DNA from: Candidatus Peribacterales bacterium
Lineage (GTDB): Bacteria; Patescibacteriota; Gracilibacteria; Peribacterales; Peribacteraceae
Length of the DNA: 15,849 nt
Assembly (NCBI GenBank): GCA_021731345.1
Contig: JAKFXO010000032.1
Location: 1-15,849 of the forward strand
Direction of reading: 5' to 3'
Position numbers and translations under genes: made by a program. This document shows positions 8,149 through 14,826 of this stretch, piece by piece. The first letter of the stretch is position 1; each line of letters begins with the position of its first letter. The notes beneath the pieces are model-generated. The model made no database searches. It worked only from the letters and a program-made list of their open reading frames with translations, and was not told the DNA's origin.

Positions 8149-8178
8149 CTGGCACCTGCTGCATCCTGACCCTATACT
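8149..8178 (+). promoter_or_regulatory. Candidate promoter of the methyltransferase gene
   Basis: A consensus-like -10, TATACT, occupies 8173-8178 in the divergent intergenic region. A moderate -35, CTGGCA, lies at 8149-8154 with an 18-base spacer. The predicted start at about 8185 leaves a leader of about 20 bases, pyrimidine-rich and without a Shine-Dalgarno sequence, before the GTG at 8205. The rest of 8098-8204 shows only a short possible hairpin (GCAGG/CCTGC, 8142-8159) and nothing else I can name. Confidence 0.4.
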
Positions 8179-8204
8179 CAGCGCATCCTTTCCTTTTTCT
8201 CAAC

Positions 8205-8975
8205 GTGCAGGAAAAACAGCAACAATGGGCATGGCAGTGGAACAAACTGTACGACGATAATAAATGGCTCTTTTCCGAATGGATATGGCCAAACACGTTT
8301 GAAGATTTTCGCGGGAAGAGTGTTTTGGACTGCGGATGTGGAGGCGGTCAGCATCTTCAATTTGTCGCTCCGTATTGCGCTGAAGCTGTAGGCGTTGACC
8401 TCAACGCTCTCGCAAGCGCCGCACGCAATACAGCAGACCTAAAGAACGTGAAGCTCATCGAGAACGATATTGCAAAGATGGAGCTGGGACGGACATTCGA
8501 TATCGTCTATTCCATCGGTGTCCTGCATCACACGGATGATCCGACTGCGTCTTTTCGAAATATTATAAAACACGCCAAGACTGGCGGCAAAGTGATCGTA
8601 TGGGTGTATAGCAAAGAAGGTAACGCTCTCAACCGTTGGCTCGTGGAGCCGGCAAAAAATATTCTAGTGCATTATCTCCCACGTTCGGTCGTGCTGTTTC
8701 TCTCGCGTATTCTCACGGCTTTAGTCTCCATTCCGGTCTATACGGTGTATCTGTTGCCACTAAAGTTTCTGCCGTACTACGAGTACTTTCAGAACTGGCG
8801 AAAGCTGACGTTTGATCGCAATGTCCTCAATGTTTTCGATAAGCTCAATGCTCCACAGACCTTCTTTATCCCCCATTCACAGGTGGAAGGATGGTTCCGG
8901 GACTCGGAATTCACCGATGTTCATATCTCTCCTTATAAAGGAGTGAGCTGGCGCGGATCGGGAACCAAGCGCTAG
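8205..8975 (+). CDS. Class I SAM-dependent methyltransferase
   Basis: This 256-aa enzyme carries the Rossmann-fold methyltransferase signatures: motif I LDCGCGGGQH (41-50) for SAM binding, the acidic GVDLNALA (63-70) that would hold the ribose, ENDIAKMEL (87-95), and IGVLHHTDD (104-112) in the motif IV region. After the catalytic fold there is an unusually hydrophobic stretch (about 159-192), suggesting membrane association or a buried hydrophobic acceptor such as a lipid-linked sugar. The frame is open from an ATG at 8070, but that start would run across the divergent gene and code for an unlikely Cys-rich leader. The GTG at 8205 follows a good -10 and begins QEKQQQWAWQWNKLYDD, the usual look of this family's N terminus. 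Substrate unknown; sugar O-methylation fits the context. The gene is followed ten bases later by the GT2 gene. Confidence 0.85.
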   Translation: MQEKQQQWAWQWNKLYDDNKWLFSEWIWPNTFEDFRGKSVLDCGCGGGQHLQFVAPYCAEAVGVDLNALASAARNTADLKNVKLIENDIAKMELGRTFDIVYSIGVLHHTDDPTASFRNIIKHAKTGGKVIVWVYSKEGNALNRWLVEPAKNILVHYLPRSVVLFLSRILTALVSIPVYTVYLLPLKFLPYYEYFQNWRKLTFDRNVLNVFDKLNAPQTFFIPHSQVEGWFRDSEFTDVHISPYKGVSWRGSGTKR

Positions 8976-8978
8976 GCT
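8973..8978 (+). promoter_or_regulatory. Weak candidate -10 (TAGGCT) overlapping a stop codon
   Basis: TAGGCT begins with the TAG stop of the methyltransferase gene and ends seven bases before the ATG at 8986. It matches only the TAnnnT core and there is no -35. I list it because the spacing agrees with the other starts in this window. Confidence 0.2.
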
Positions 8979-8985
8979 TTAGTGT

Positions 8986-9723
8986 ATGCAGAAGACTCTC
9001 ATCACTATCCCGACGTTCAACGAAGCTGAGAATATCGGCCGCTTGGTCGAAAGGTTACTGACCATGGAAAATAATATTCATGTCTTGGTCGTCGATGATT
9101 CTTCTCCGGACGGCACTGCCGAGATCGTAAAATCACTGCAGCCAACATCAGGCGGACGACTGCATGTCATCAAGCGAACAGGCAAAGGTGGACGCGGTTC
9201 AGCAGTGTTAGAGGGGTTCCGATTTGGACTGAAGAGTGACTACGCGCTCTTCATGGAAATGGATGCCGACTTCTCCCATAACCCGGAGGAGATTCCATCC
9301 TTCTTCACGAAAATTGCAGAAGGCTACGACATGGTGCTGGGATCAAGATACCTTCCTGCAAGCAAAATTTACGATTGGGGCTGGAAGCGCACCTTCTTCA
9401 GTCGCTGGGCGAACCGCTACGCACGCCTGGTGCTTGGCATTCCGATGTCGGACTACACGAATGGGTATCGCTGCTACACACGGAGTGCCATTGAAGCACT
9501 TGATATGAACATCATCGAAGCCAAAGGCTACGTCGTGCTCTCGGAAGTGGCGTACCAGCTGCATCTCAAGAGTCGAAAAATCGGCGAAGTACCAACGATC
9601 TTCGTGAACCGCCGTCGCGGCATCAGCAACTTAAGCAGTCACGAGATCAAAGAAGCATTCATGTCAGTCATCCGCATCCGAAGCAGAGCTGCGTACCGCG
9701 TGCTGCGCAAGAAAAAAATTTAA
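8986..9723 (+). CDS. Polyprenol-phosphate sugar synthase, soluble DPM1-like GT2
   Basis: A 245-aa family 2 glycosyltransferase resembling the catalytic subunit of dolichyl-phosphate mannose synthase. It would make polyprenyl-phosphate mannose (or another hexose) from the GDP/UDP sugar at the cytoplasmic membrane face. Motifs in order are TIPTFNEAENIGRLVERL (7-24), VVDDSSPDGTAEI (35-47), MEMDADFSHNPEEIP (90-104) with the metal-binding DAD, GSRYLPAS (119-126), YTNGYR (157-162) and RRRGISNLS (208-216). There are no membrane helices, unlike the other GT2 in the window, so it matches the short soluble DPM1 class. The ATG at 8986 begins directly at the conserved N-terminal strand. It lies ten bases after the methyltransferase and is probably co-transcribed. 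Its TAA stop shares the TTAA at 9720-9723 with the opposing gene. Confidence 0.92.
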   Translation: MQKTLITIPTFNEAENIGRLVERLLTMENNIHVLVVDDSSPDGTAEIVKSLQPTSGGRLHVIKRTGKGGRGSAVLEGFRFGLKSDYALFMEMDADFSHNPEEIPSFFTKIAEGYDMVLGSRYLPASKIYDWGWKRTFFSRWANRYARLVLGIPMSDYTNGYRCYTRSAIEALDMNIIEAKGYVVLSEVAYQLHLKSRKIGEVPTIFVNRRRGISNLSSHEIKEAFMSVIRIRSRAAYRVLRKKKI

Positions 9724-10874
9724 CGGAACTCGGCAAGTATCGACTGAAGCTGTGGCTTGAGTATGTCTGCAGCTACTGTGTGACCGAGCGCAGCCCAGTG
9801 ACCGTCACACGTACGTGAGAAGTACGGATATTTCAGACCGTTGTCTGTGATGTACTTCTTGAATCCTGAAAGTACATCGAGAGTCAGAATACCGTGCTTC
9901 TGCGCAAAGCTATGCAAGCGACGCTGAGGATATGCGACGTCAAACCCAACCGGTGGATCGGCGTGAAATTCTTGCCGGTAGAGAGCACGGGGATCCTCAG
10001 CAACATCGATGACGCCAGGGACGATGAACAGTGCGAGCTTTTGATCACTCGTGAGGTGTGACTGGAGACGCAGTAAAGCATTCTCGGTTGCCTCCCAACC
10101 ACGACGCCAGTCTTCGTTTTTTGGCTCACCCAACGCAGAGTAATGATTCAAGGAAAGAGAAAGACCGGATGCGCTGGCAGGAGACACTGCCGTCGTGAAG
10201 CTAGAACGGATCACCCGATGACTTGTTTTGACGAGCCGAAAAAGTGCGCTGTGCGTGCGAAGCATCCTGCGGAGGAAAAACGTCGATGACGATGATGATT
10301 GATAGGACACGAGTGAACCATCGGCCTCTCGATACCGCAATCGAGTCGCACGCTCGGGGCCTGCCTCAAGAATCGGATCATTGTTACTCACATCATTCAT
10401 ATAGAACGCAACGAGCACGATGTCCGGCTTATAGGCAGCCACGACATGCTCGTAGAGAATTTCTTGTTGGACGGTACCAAGGGATGACAAGCCAAAATTG
10501 AGAACTTCAACGTCTGGTCCCAGCAAATTTTCAAGTTGCCGTGTAAAAATCTCAGCATCTTCTACGCCAACACCTTCCATAAATGAATCACCAAGCACCG
10601 CAATTCTCTTTTTCCCAGGGATACGCTCGACTGTCCTCTCTTTGTCACGCCAACCGAGTGAGTTCACAGTCACTGTCCATGATGTGCACGGCGTGTGCTG
10701 AACCTCACGAGCGCCAGGGACAAATTCAATGCCAAGAAGAGACGTTGGATCATCCGTCTCGTAAATGGAAGGATGCTGCACAGGTGAAGGAATGACCCGG
10801 AGCATGATCTCCATCATGCCGAGTGTCCCCAGAAAGAGGAGAAGAGACGAAAGAATGGAGGCAAAGCGCTTCAT
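9720..10874 (-). CDS. SGNH/GDSL-family hydrolase, membrane-anchored
   Basis: A 384-aa protein with one N-terminal hydrophobic segment (about residues 5-25) that would anchor it or act as a signal, followed by an extracytoplasmic SGNH-type hydrolase domain. Block I is VLGDSFMEGVG, with the nucleophilic Ser at residue 97. The NFGLSSLG segment near 126 supplies the oxyanion Gly, FYMNDVSNND near 157 the oxyanion Asn, and CDGHWAALGH near 356 the Asp and His of the triad. All catalytic residues appear present. Relatives act as esterases or acyl/acetyl-transferases on glycans. I chose the ATG at 10874; a TTG two codons upstream (10880) is also open. It converges with the GT2 gene, sharing the TTAA stop palindrome. 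Proteins of this type often accompany carbamoyltransferase/SxtJ/DUF5989 genes, which lie 1.8 kb away here. Confidence 0.88.
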   Translation of the reverse strand: MKRFASILSSLLLFLGTLGMMEIMLRVIPSPVQHPSIYETDDPTSLLGIEFVPGAREVQHTPCTSWTVTVNSLGWRDKERTVERIPGKKRIAVLGDSFMEGVGVEDAEIFTRQLENLLGPDVEVLNFGLSSLGTVQQEILYEHVVAAYKPDIVLVAFYMNDVSNNDPILEAGPERATRLRYREADGSLVSYQSSSSSTFFLRRMLRTHSALFRLVKTSHRVIRSSFTTAVSPASASGLSLSLNHYSALGEPKNEDWRRGWEATENALLRLQSHLTSDQKLALFIVPGVIDVAEDPRALYRQEFHADPPVGFDVAYPQRRLHSFAQKHGILTLDVLSGFKKYITDNGLKYPYFSRTCDGHWAALGHTVAADILKPQLQSILAEFR

Positions 10875-10891
10875 GTGCAAAGGTCAGTAAA

Positions 10892-10920
10892 TTGACGGAG
10901 ATTGGCGCACAGCATACACT
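10892..10920 (+). promoter_or_regulatory. Sigma70-type promoter TTGACG-N17-TACACT
   Basis: The -35 TTGACG (10892-10897), an exact 17-base spacer and the -10 TACACT (10915-10920) make the best promoter in the window. Transcription should start at about 10927, three bases before the ATG at 10930, so the message would be essentially leaderless. A TTTACT hexamer for the opposite gene occupies 10886-10891, directly touching this -35. Confidence 0.6.
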
Positions 10921-10929
10921 TTTCCTGAT

Positions 10930-12618
10930 ATGAAGGCCGTGCTGCGACTTCAAAAACCAGTCCTCATAACGCTCGTTATCGGGGGTCTTGTTTGTGCAGC
11001 CTACGACCTATGGACTGCGGCACAATACGAGATGCTGCAAACCATCTGGGGCGACAGCGGCGTATTTTGGGCCGTTGGCAGAGGCATGATCAACGGACTT
11101 CAGCCGTACACCGATCTTTTTGAAATCAAGCCACCAGGAATCTTTTGGACAAGTGCACTCTCGCTCGGCATAGGGGGAGATATGACGATAGGACATGCAA
11201 TCTCTGCAGCGGTCATCTGTCTTGTACCGGGATTGCTACTTCTCTCCAAGCCAAAATCAGACACAAAGACGATCGTTCTGACACTGCTTCTTGGAACTCT
11301 CCTCTCAAGTTATACGTCACTCAATGCAGGAGAGTACCAAGTAGAGGCGTTCGGATCATTCTTCGCTATCGCCTATGCAGTCATCATGCAGCGGTCGCAG
11401 GGAATGTCCGTTAGATATATCGATATCGCCATGGCGACTGTCGCCATCGGTGGCGCGATTGCATTCAAGGAACCGTTCCTTCTGTCATGCACGGCCATCG
11501 GACTGCTGTATGCAGAAAAACCACAACGGTTTTGCACGATGTTCCTCATCCCACTTGCCGTGGCACTGATTCTCGGCACAGGAATTTTCTTTGCCCTTGG
11601 ATACCTAGACCCATACCTCAACGTCTATCTCGCTGAGATGATGGGAAACCACGTGTATCGCTACGGTTCACCCATCACTCGCGGGCTTGATGTCACACGG
11701 CTACTCGTTCATGCAACGCAATTCTCCCCCTTCTTCTTTTTACTACTCCTCGGATGTATCGCATCATTCATCCGTTCAACTGGACGAATCATCACACGCT
11801 TCGAAACCTACAATATCTGGCTCGTTGGTGTATCAATCATTGCACTCGTCATACCATCGCTCTTTCACCAGCTTGCCATCTATATCGTGGCACCATCGGA
11901 AACGATGCGTTCTCTGTTATGGATCGGCTACTACGTACGCGTCATCGCGGCACTCAGCTTCATCATCGGGTCCATCAACGTAGTCCGTCTTGATCCTGCG
12001 CCGTCGCGCATTCTACGTGTGATCGCAGCACTGATACTCGCAACGCTCGCTGCCGGTTCCGGAGGAGAATTCTACGGTCATCACTTTGTTTTTGCAGTAC
12101 CGGTGTTCACAGCACTCATGCTTTTGTGGCTCCATTCAGAGAGAAATCCACGCACAAACCGATTGGCAGCAGCCGTCATCATTTTCATTTTTGCTACGAC
12201 GTTCTTCCATACTCGAAGGAATAACGCAGAAGCCCTACGACTAGCAGACAGTTCAGTACCTCATCTGACCGCTTCGGAAATCGACAGAATTTTGGATGCA
12301 TGCGGACAAGACCGGTATATGCACATTGGTGGACTCACAAGCACATTCGGCTTTACGAAGCACTCACCTCTCGGGCCTCTGTTCTGGCAAAGAAATGATT
12401 TGCTGGATGACAAGCACGCGTACTTTCAAAAGTCCGTCTTGAGTGCTCTCAAGCAAGCGGACACGGTTCTCTACCGCGAAGACCGTCTTGGAGATATCTA
12501 CGATGAAGTTCATGGCTATCTGACGACGTACTTCAGCAGCACGCCGCCAAGCTGCGCAGGGGCAGTGGAGACCACTCTTGATGGCCAACTACTGTTCCGC
12601 AAAGGCTCGCGGGGCTAA
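10930..12618 (+). CDS. GT39-like (GT-C) polytopic membrane glycosyltransferase
   Basis: A 562-aa membrane protein. The first helix (about 10-30) leads into an outer loop with WGDSGVFWAVGRGMINGLQP (40-59), then YTDLFEIKPPGIFW (60-73). An Asp in loop 1, a G-R-x-(I/L)-x-x-G-x-x-PY segment and KPPG form the familiar pattern of GT39/PMT-like enzymes that use polyprenyl-phosphate sugars. About ten more helices follow to about residue 440, then a soluble tail of about 120 residues containing ADTVLYREDRLGDIYDEVHG. Asp42 is the candidate catalytic base. Acceptor and sugar are unknown. The ATG at 10930 lies three bases after the predicted transcription start. The gene is followed 35 bases later by the DUF5989 cassette, and its TAA abuts the cassette promoter's -35. 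Confidence 0.87.
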   Translation: MKAVLRLQKPVLITLVIGGLVCAAYDLWTAAQYEMLQTIWGDSGVFWAVGRGMINGLQPYTDLFEIKPPGIFWTSALSLGIGGDMTIGHAISAAVICLVPGLLLLSKPKSDTKTIVLTLLLGTLLSSYTSLNAGEYQVEAFGSFFAIAYAVIMQRSQGMSVRYIDIAMATVAIGGAIAFKEPFLLSCTAIGLLYAEKPQRFCTMFLIPLAVALILGTGIFFALGYLDPYLNVYLAEMMGNHVYRYGSPITRGLDVTRLLVHATQFSPFFFLLLLGCIASFIRSTGRIITRFETYNIWLVGVSIIALVIPSLFHQLAIYIVAPSETMRSLLWIGYYVRVIAALSFIIGSINVVRLDPAPSRILRVIAALILATLAAGSGGEFYGHHFVFAVPVFTALMLLWLHSERNPRTNRLAAAVIIFIFATTFFHTRRNNAEALRLADSSVPHLTASEIDRILDACGQDRYMHIGGLTSTFGFTKHSPLGPLFWQRNDLLDDKHAYFQKSVLSALKQADTVLYREDRLGDIYDEVHGYLTTYFSSTPPSCAGAVETTLDGQLLFRKGSRG

Positions 12619-12647
12619 TTGGGCAGAGAAAGCGTTTCTGGTACCAT
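12619..12647 (+). promoter_or_regulatory. Candidate promoter TTGGGC-N17-TACCAT of the DUF5989 cassette
   Basis: TTGGGC (12619-12624) and TACCAT (12642-12647) are separated by exactly 17 bases and fill the 35-base gap between the GT39-like gene and the small DUF5989 gene. The predicted start of transcription falls on or next to the ATG at 12654, so the cassette would begin with a leaderless message. The spacing supports it; the hexamers are only moderately close to consensus. Confidence 0.4.
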
Positions 12648-12653
12648 GACAGT

Positions 12654-12812
12654 ATGAGCAAAGCAGCTATCATCGGCGAACTGTGGAGATTTATGAAAGC
12701 ACGCAAGAAGTGGTGGCTCCTTCCTATGATCATGATCCTCGTGATGTTCGGCTTGCTCATGGTATTTGCTCAAACGTCCCCTCTTGCGCCGTTTATCTAC
12801 ACGCTGATCTGA
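12654..12812 (+). CDS. DUF5989-type small membrane protein
   Basis: A 52-aa protein starting MSKAAIIGELWRFMKARKKW and ending ASP-free with LAPFIYTLI. A short amphipathic start leads into a basic RKKWW segment and one membrane helix (about 22-40, LLPMIMILVMFGLLMVFA), then the conserved-looking QTSPLAPFIYTLI tail. Length, the KKWWLLP motif and the APFIYTLF-like end match what I know of DUF5989, a family of unknown function commonly adjacent to SxtJ-like and carbamoyltransferase genes. It is easily missed because of its size. Its TGA overlaps the next ATG as TGATG, so the two genes should be translated by termination-reinitiation. A role as a small subunit or assembly factor of a membrane carbamoylation complex is inference from position only. 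Confidence 0.85.
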   Translation: MSKAAIIGELWRFMKARKKWWLLPMIMILVMFGLLMVFAQTSPLAPFIYTLI

Positions 12813-13039
12813 TGAACCTGCCGACTCCCCTGAAACAACTCTGGAGCGGCTGGATGGCCGTCAGTCACGCCATCGGCGTAGTGATGAGCTCCATCATTCT
12901 TACAATTCTCTGGGTCTTGGTCTTTGGCGCTTACGCCATCTTCCTCAAGATTCCATCGCTCTTCGCAAAGAAAACGACACCTGCCACTTTTTGGTGGGAC
13001 GTCTCAGGGGAAGTATCTGATTTCCAGCACCAATTTTAA
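12812..13039 (+). CDS. Short SxtJ-like membrane protein
   Basis: A 75-aa protein with one clear membrane helix (about 22-45, GVVMSSIILTILWVLVFGAY) and a second short hydrophobic stretch, followed by a C-terminal FWWDVSGEVSDFQHQF. The layout of Trp, an H-A-I-G helix, an aromatic/Trp segment and a final QF resembles the C-terminal half of SxtJ family proteins, which as I recall are about 130-150 residues long. Here the N-terminal half is missing and there is no room for it, since the start overlaps the stop of the DUF5989 gene (TGATG). Its own TAA overlaps the next ATG as TAATG. A longer open frame in the same phase begins at 12683, but it runs through the DUF5989 gene and reads as nonsense. 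The SxtJ assignment rests on memory of the family plus context. Confidence 0.7.
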   Translation: MNLPTPLKQLWSGWMAVSHAIGVVMSSIILTILWVLVFGAYAIFLKIPSLFAKKTTPATFWWDVSGEVSDFQHQF

Positions 13040-14799
13040 TGGGAAAGCCAGTCTATATTCTCGGCCTTTCCTGTTTTTACCACGATAGTGCCGCTGTACT
13101 CCTACGTGATGGCGAGATTGTCTTCGCCGCGCAAGAAGAACGCTACACGAGAAAGAAGCAGGATGAGAACTTCCCAAAAAACGCAGTCGATCATGCGCTC
13201 AAGGCAGCTGGTATCACCGTCGCTGACCTCACAGAGGTCGTATTTTACGAAAAGCCTTTCCTAAAATTTTTCGAACGTATCCTAGAAACACAGATCGACG
13301 TATGGCCGCGCGGATTTATCATGTTTCACCGCGCCATGCGCGAGTGGATGCTCAAAAAACTCTGGATTCCGCAAACCATCAAGAAGGAGCTGAGCTTTGA
13401 TAAACCGATTCTCTTCACAACACATCACGAATCTCACGCTGCATCTGCCTACTACTGCTCCGGATTTCCCGACGCAGCAATCGTATCCGTGGACGGCGTT
13501 GGTGAATGGGCAACCACAACCATAGGACACGGCCAGGGGAAAGATATGAAACTGCTTCGCGCTATTCACTTCCCGCATTCGCTTGGCCTTCTGTACTCCG
13601 CTCTTACGTACTACCTAGGTTTCAAAGTAAACAGCGCCGAATACAAAGTCATGGGACTCGCTCCGTACGGTGAACCAAAGTATATGAAGGAGATGAAGAC
13701 CCTCATCCATGTGAAAGATGATGGCAGTTTCGAGCTCGATATGTCGTACTTCACGTACGAGTACGGCCTCACGATGACGGGAAGAAAAATCGAGAAGTTA
13801 TTTGGTCATCCAACGCGAAAAGGTGAAGAAAAATTGGAACAATTTCACAAAGACGTTGCAGCATCGCTCCAGCAGATTACAGAAGAAGTGATGCTCAAAA
13901 TCGCAGCCGAAGCGAAGAGGCTTACAGGATCAAAATATCTGTGCCTTGCCGGAGGAGTGGCACTGAACTGTGTAGCAAACGGCAAAATTCTGCGCGCAAA
14001 GCTGTTTGATGACATCTTCATCCAACCTGCGGCAGGCGACGCCGGAGGCGCTCTGGGAGCGGCATTAGCGGTCTGGCACAAGAAGTATGAAGGCGAGCGA
14101 CTACCGCGGCTTGGTAACGTGTATCTCGGTAATGAATATTCAGAATCTGAGTTCGAAACATTTCTCAAACAGGAGAATCTACCGTTCGAAAAACTGACAC
14201 AAGAAGCAATCATCGAGAAAACGGCAGGACTTCTCAGTGGCGAGAACGTCATCGGTTGGTTCCAAGGACGAATGGAATACGGACCGCGCTCACTCGGTAA
14301 CCGCAGCATCATCGCCGATGCACGTAATAAGGAAAACTGGCAGAAAGTGAATGTGAAAATTAAATTCCGCGAGTCGTTTCGGCCTTTTGCCCCAACGGTG
14401 CTCGAGGAAAAAGCAAAAGAGTACTTCGACCTCGACCGAGAGAGTCCGTACATGCTCCTCGTAGCCGATGTTCACGCAGCAAAACGACAGGAAATTCCAG
14501 CTGTGACACATGTCGACGGTTCGGCACGCATTCAGACCATCCGTGCGGATCAAAATCCAACCTATCATGCACTCTTGTCCGCATTCCAGAAGCGCACCGG
14601 CTGCGGTGTCATCATCAATACGTCGTTTAATGTCCGTGGCGAACCGATCGTTGAGTCTCCGAAGGACGCACTCAACTGCTTCTTGAACACAGATATGGAT
14701 TATCTAGTGCTCGGCACCTGCCTGCTTGAGAAAACAAAGATGCCAAAGGACCGCCTGAAGGGTCGGGAGCAGTATCTGCAGAGCTTCCAGCTAGATTAG
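13039..14799 (+). CDS. Carbamoyltransferase, NodU/CmcH/TobZ family
   Basis: A 586-aa cytoplasmic enzyme that would transfer the carbamoyl group of carbamoyl phosphate, via carbamoyl-adenylate, to a hydroxyl of a sugar or other acceptor. The Kae1-like N-terminal domain shows LGLSCFYHDSAAVLLRDG (8-25), HHESHAASAYY (129-139) with metal-binding His residues, VDGVGEW (151-157), SAEYKVMGLAPYGEP (199-213), LAGGVALNCVANGKI (303-317) and GDAGGALGAAL (333-343). The YrdC-like C-terminal half shows GRMEYGPRSLGNRSIIAD (410-427), KFRESFRPFAP (442-452) and NTSFNVRGEPIV (527-538). All family hallmarks and the usual length are present. The ATG at 13039 overlaps the upstream TAA (TAATG). It probably acts with the two small membrane proteins just upstream. 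Acceptor unknown; a lipid-linked glycan intermediate is the natural guess. Confidence 0.95.
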   Translation: MGKPVYILGLSCFYHDSAAVLLRDGEIVFAAQEERYTRKKQDENFPKNAVDHALKAAGITVADLTEVVFYEKPFLKFFERILETQIDVWPRGFIMFHRAMREWMLKKLWIPQTIKKELSFDKPILFTTHHESHAASAYYCSGFPDAAIVSVDGVGEWATTTIGHGQGKDMKLLRAIHFPHSLGLLYSALTYYLGFKVNSAEYKVMGLAPYGEPKYMKEMKTLIHVKDDGSFELDMSYFTYEYGLTMTGRKIEKLFGHPTRKGEEKLEQFHKDVAASLQQITEEVMLKIAAEAKRLTGSKYLCLAGGVALNCVANGKILRAKLFDDIFIQPAAGDAGGALGAALAVWHKKYEGERLPRLGNVYLGNEYSESEFETFLKQENLPFEKLTQEAIIEKTAGLLSGENVIGWFQGRMEYGPRSLGNRSIIADARNKENWQKVNVKIKFRESFRPFAPTVLEEKAKEYFDLDRESPYMLLVADVHAAKRQEIPAVTHVDGSARIQTIRADQNPTYHALLSAFQKRTGCGVIINTSFNVRGEPIVESPKDALNCFLNTDMDYLVLGTCLLEKTKMPKDRLKGREQYLQSFQLD

Positions 14800-14811
14800 G
14801 CCAAAAACGTC

Positions 14812-14817
14812 TATACT
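14812..14817 (+). promoter_or_regulatory. Candidate -10 (TATACT) upstream of the second amidotransferase
   Basis: TATACT sits in the 27-base gap after the carbamoyltransferase and ends nine bases before the ATG at 14827. The expected transcription start at about 14824 would give a three-base leader. No -35 or Shine-Dalgarno sequence is visible. Confidence 0.4.
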
Positions 14818-14826
14818 AGATCTTGT

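Noticed and set aside
8142..8159. Small hairpin (GCAGG/CCTGC) in the divergent intergenic region as a riboswitch or terminator
   Set aside because: A five-base stem with an eight-base loop and no T-run; it lies upstream of the predicted transcription start.
8070..8204. Extended ATG start for the methyltransferase
   Set aside because: It would overlap the divergent gene's first codons and add a Cys-rich leader that includes the promoter region. The GTG at 8205 fits the family N terminus.
12683..12811. Extended start for the SxtJ-like gene
   Set aside because: This part is the out-of-frame shadow of the DUF5989 gene. The ATG at 12812 gives a proper start and a TGATG overlap.
13845..14453. 202-codon minus-strand open frame inside the carbamoyltransferase
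   Set aside because: The carbamoyltransferase frame carries all family motifs through this region, so this is a mirror shadow.
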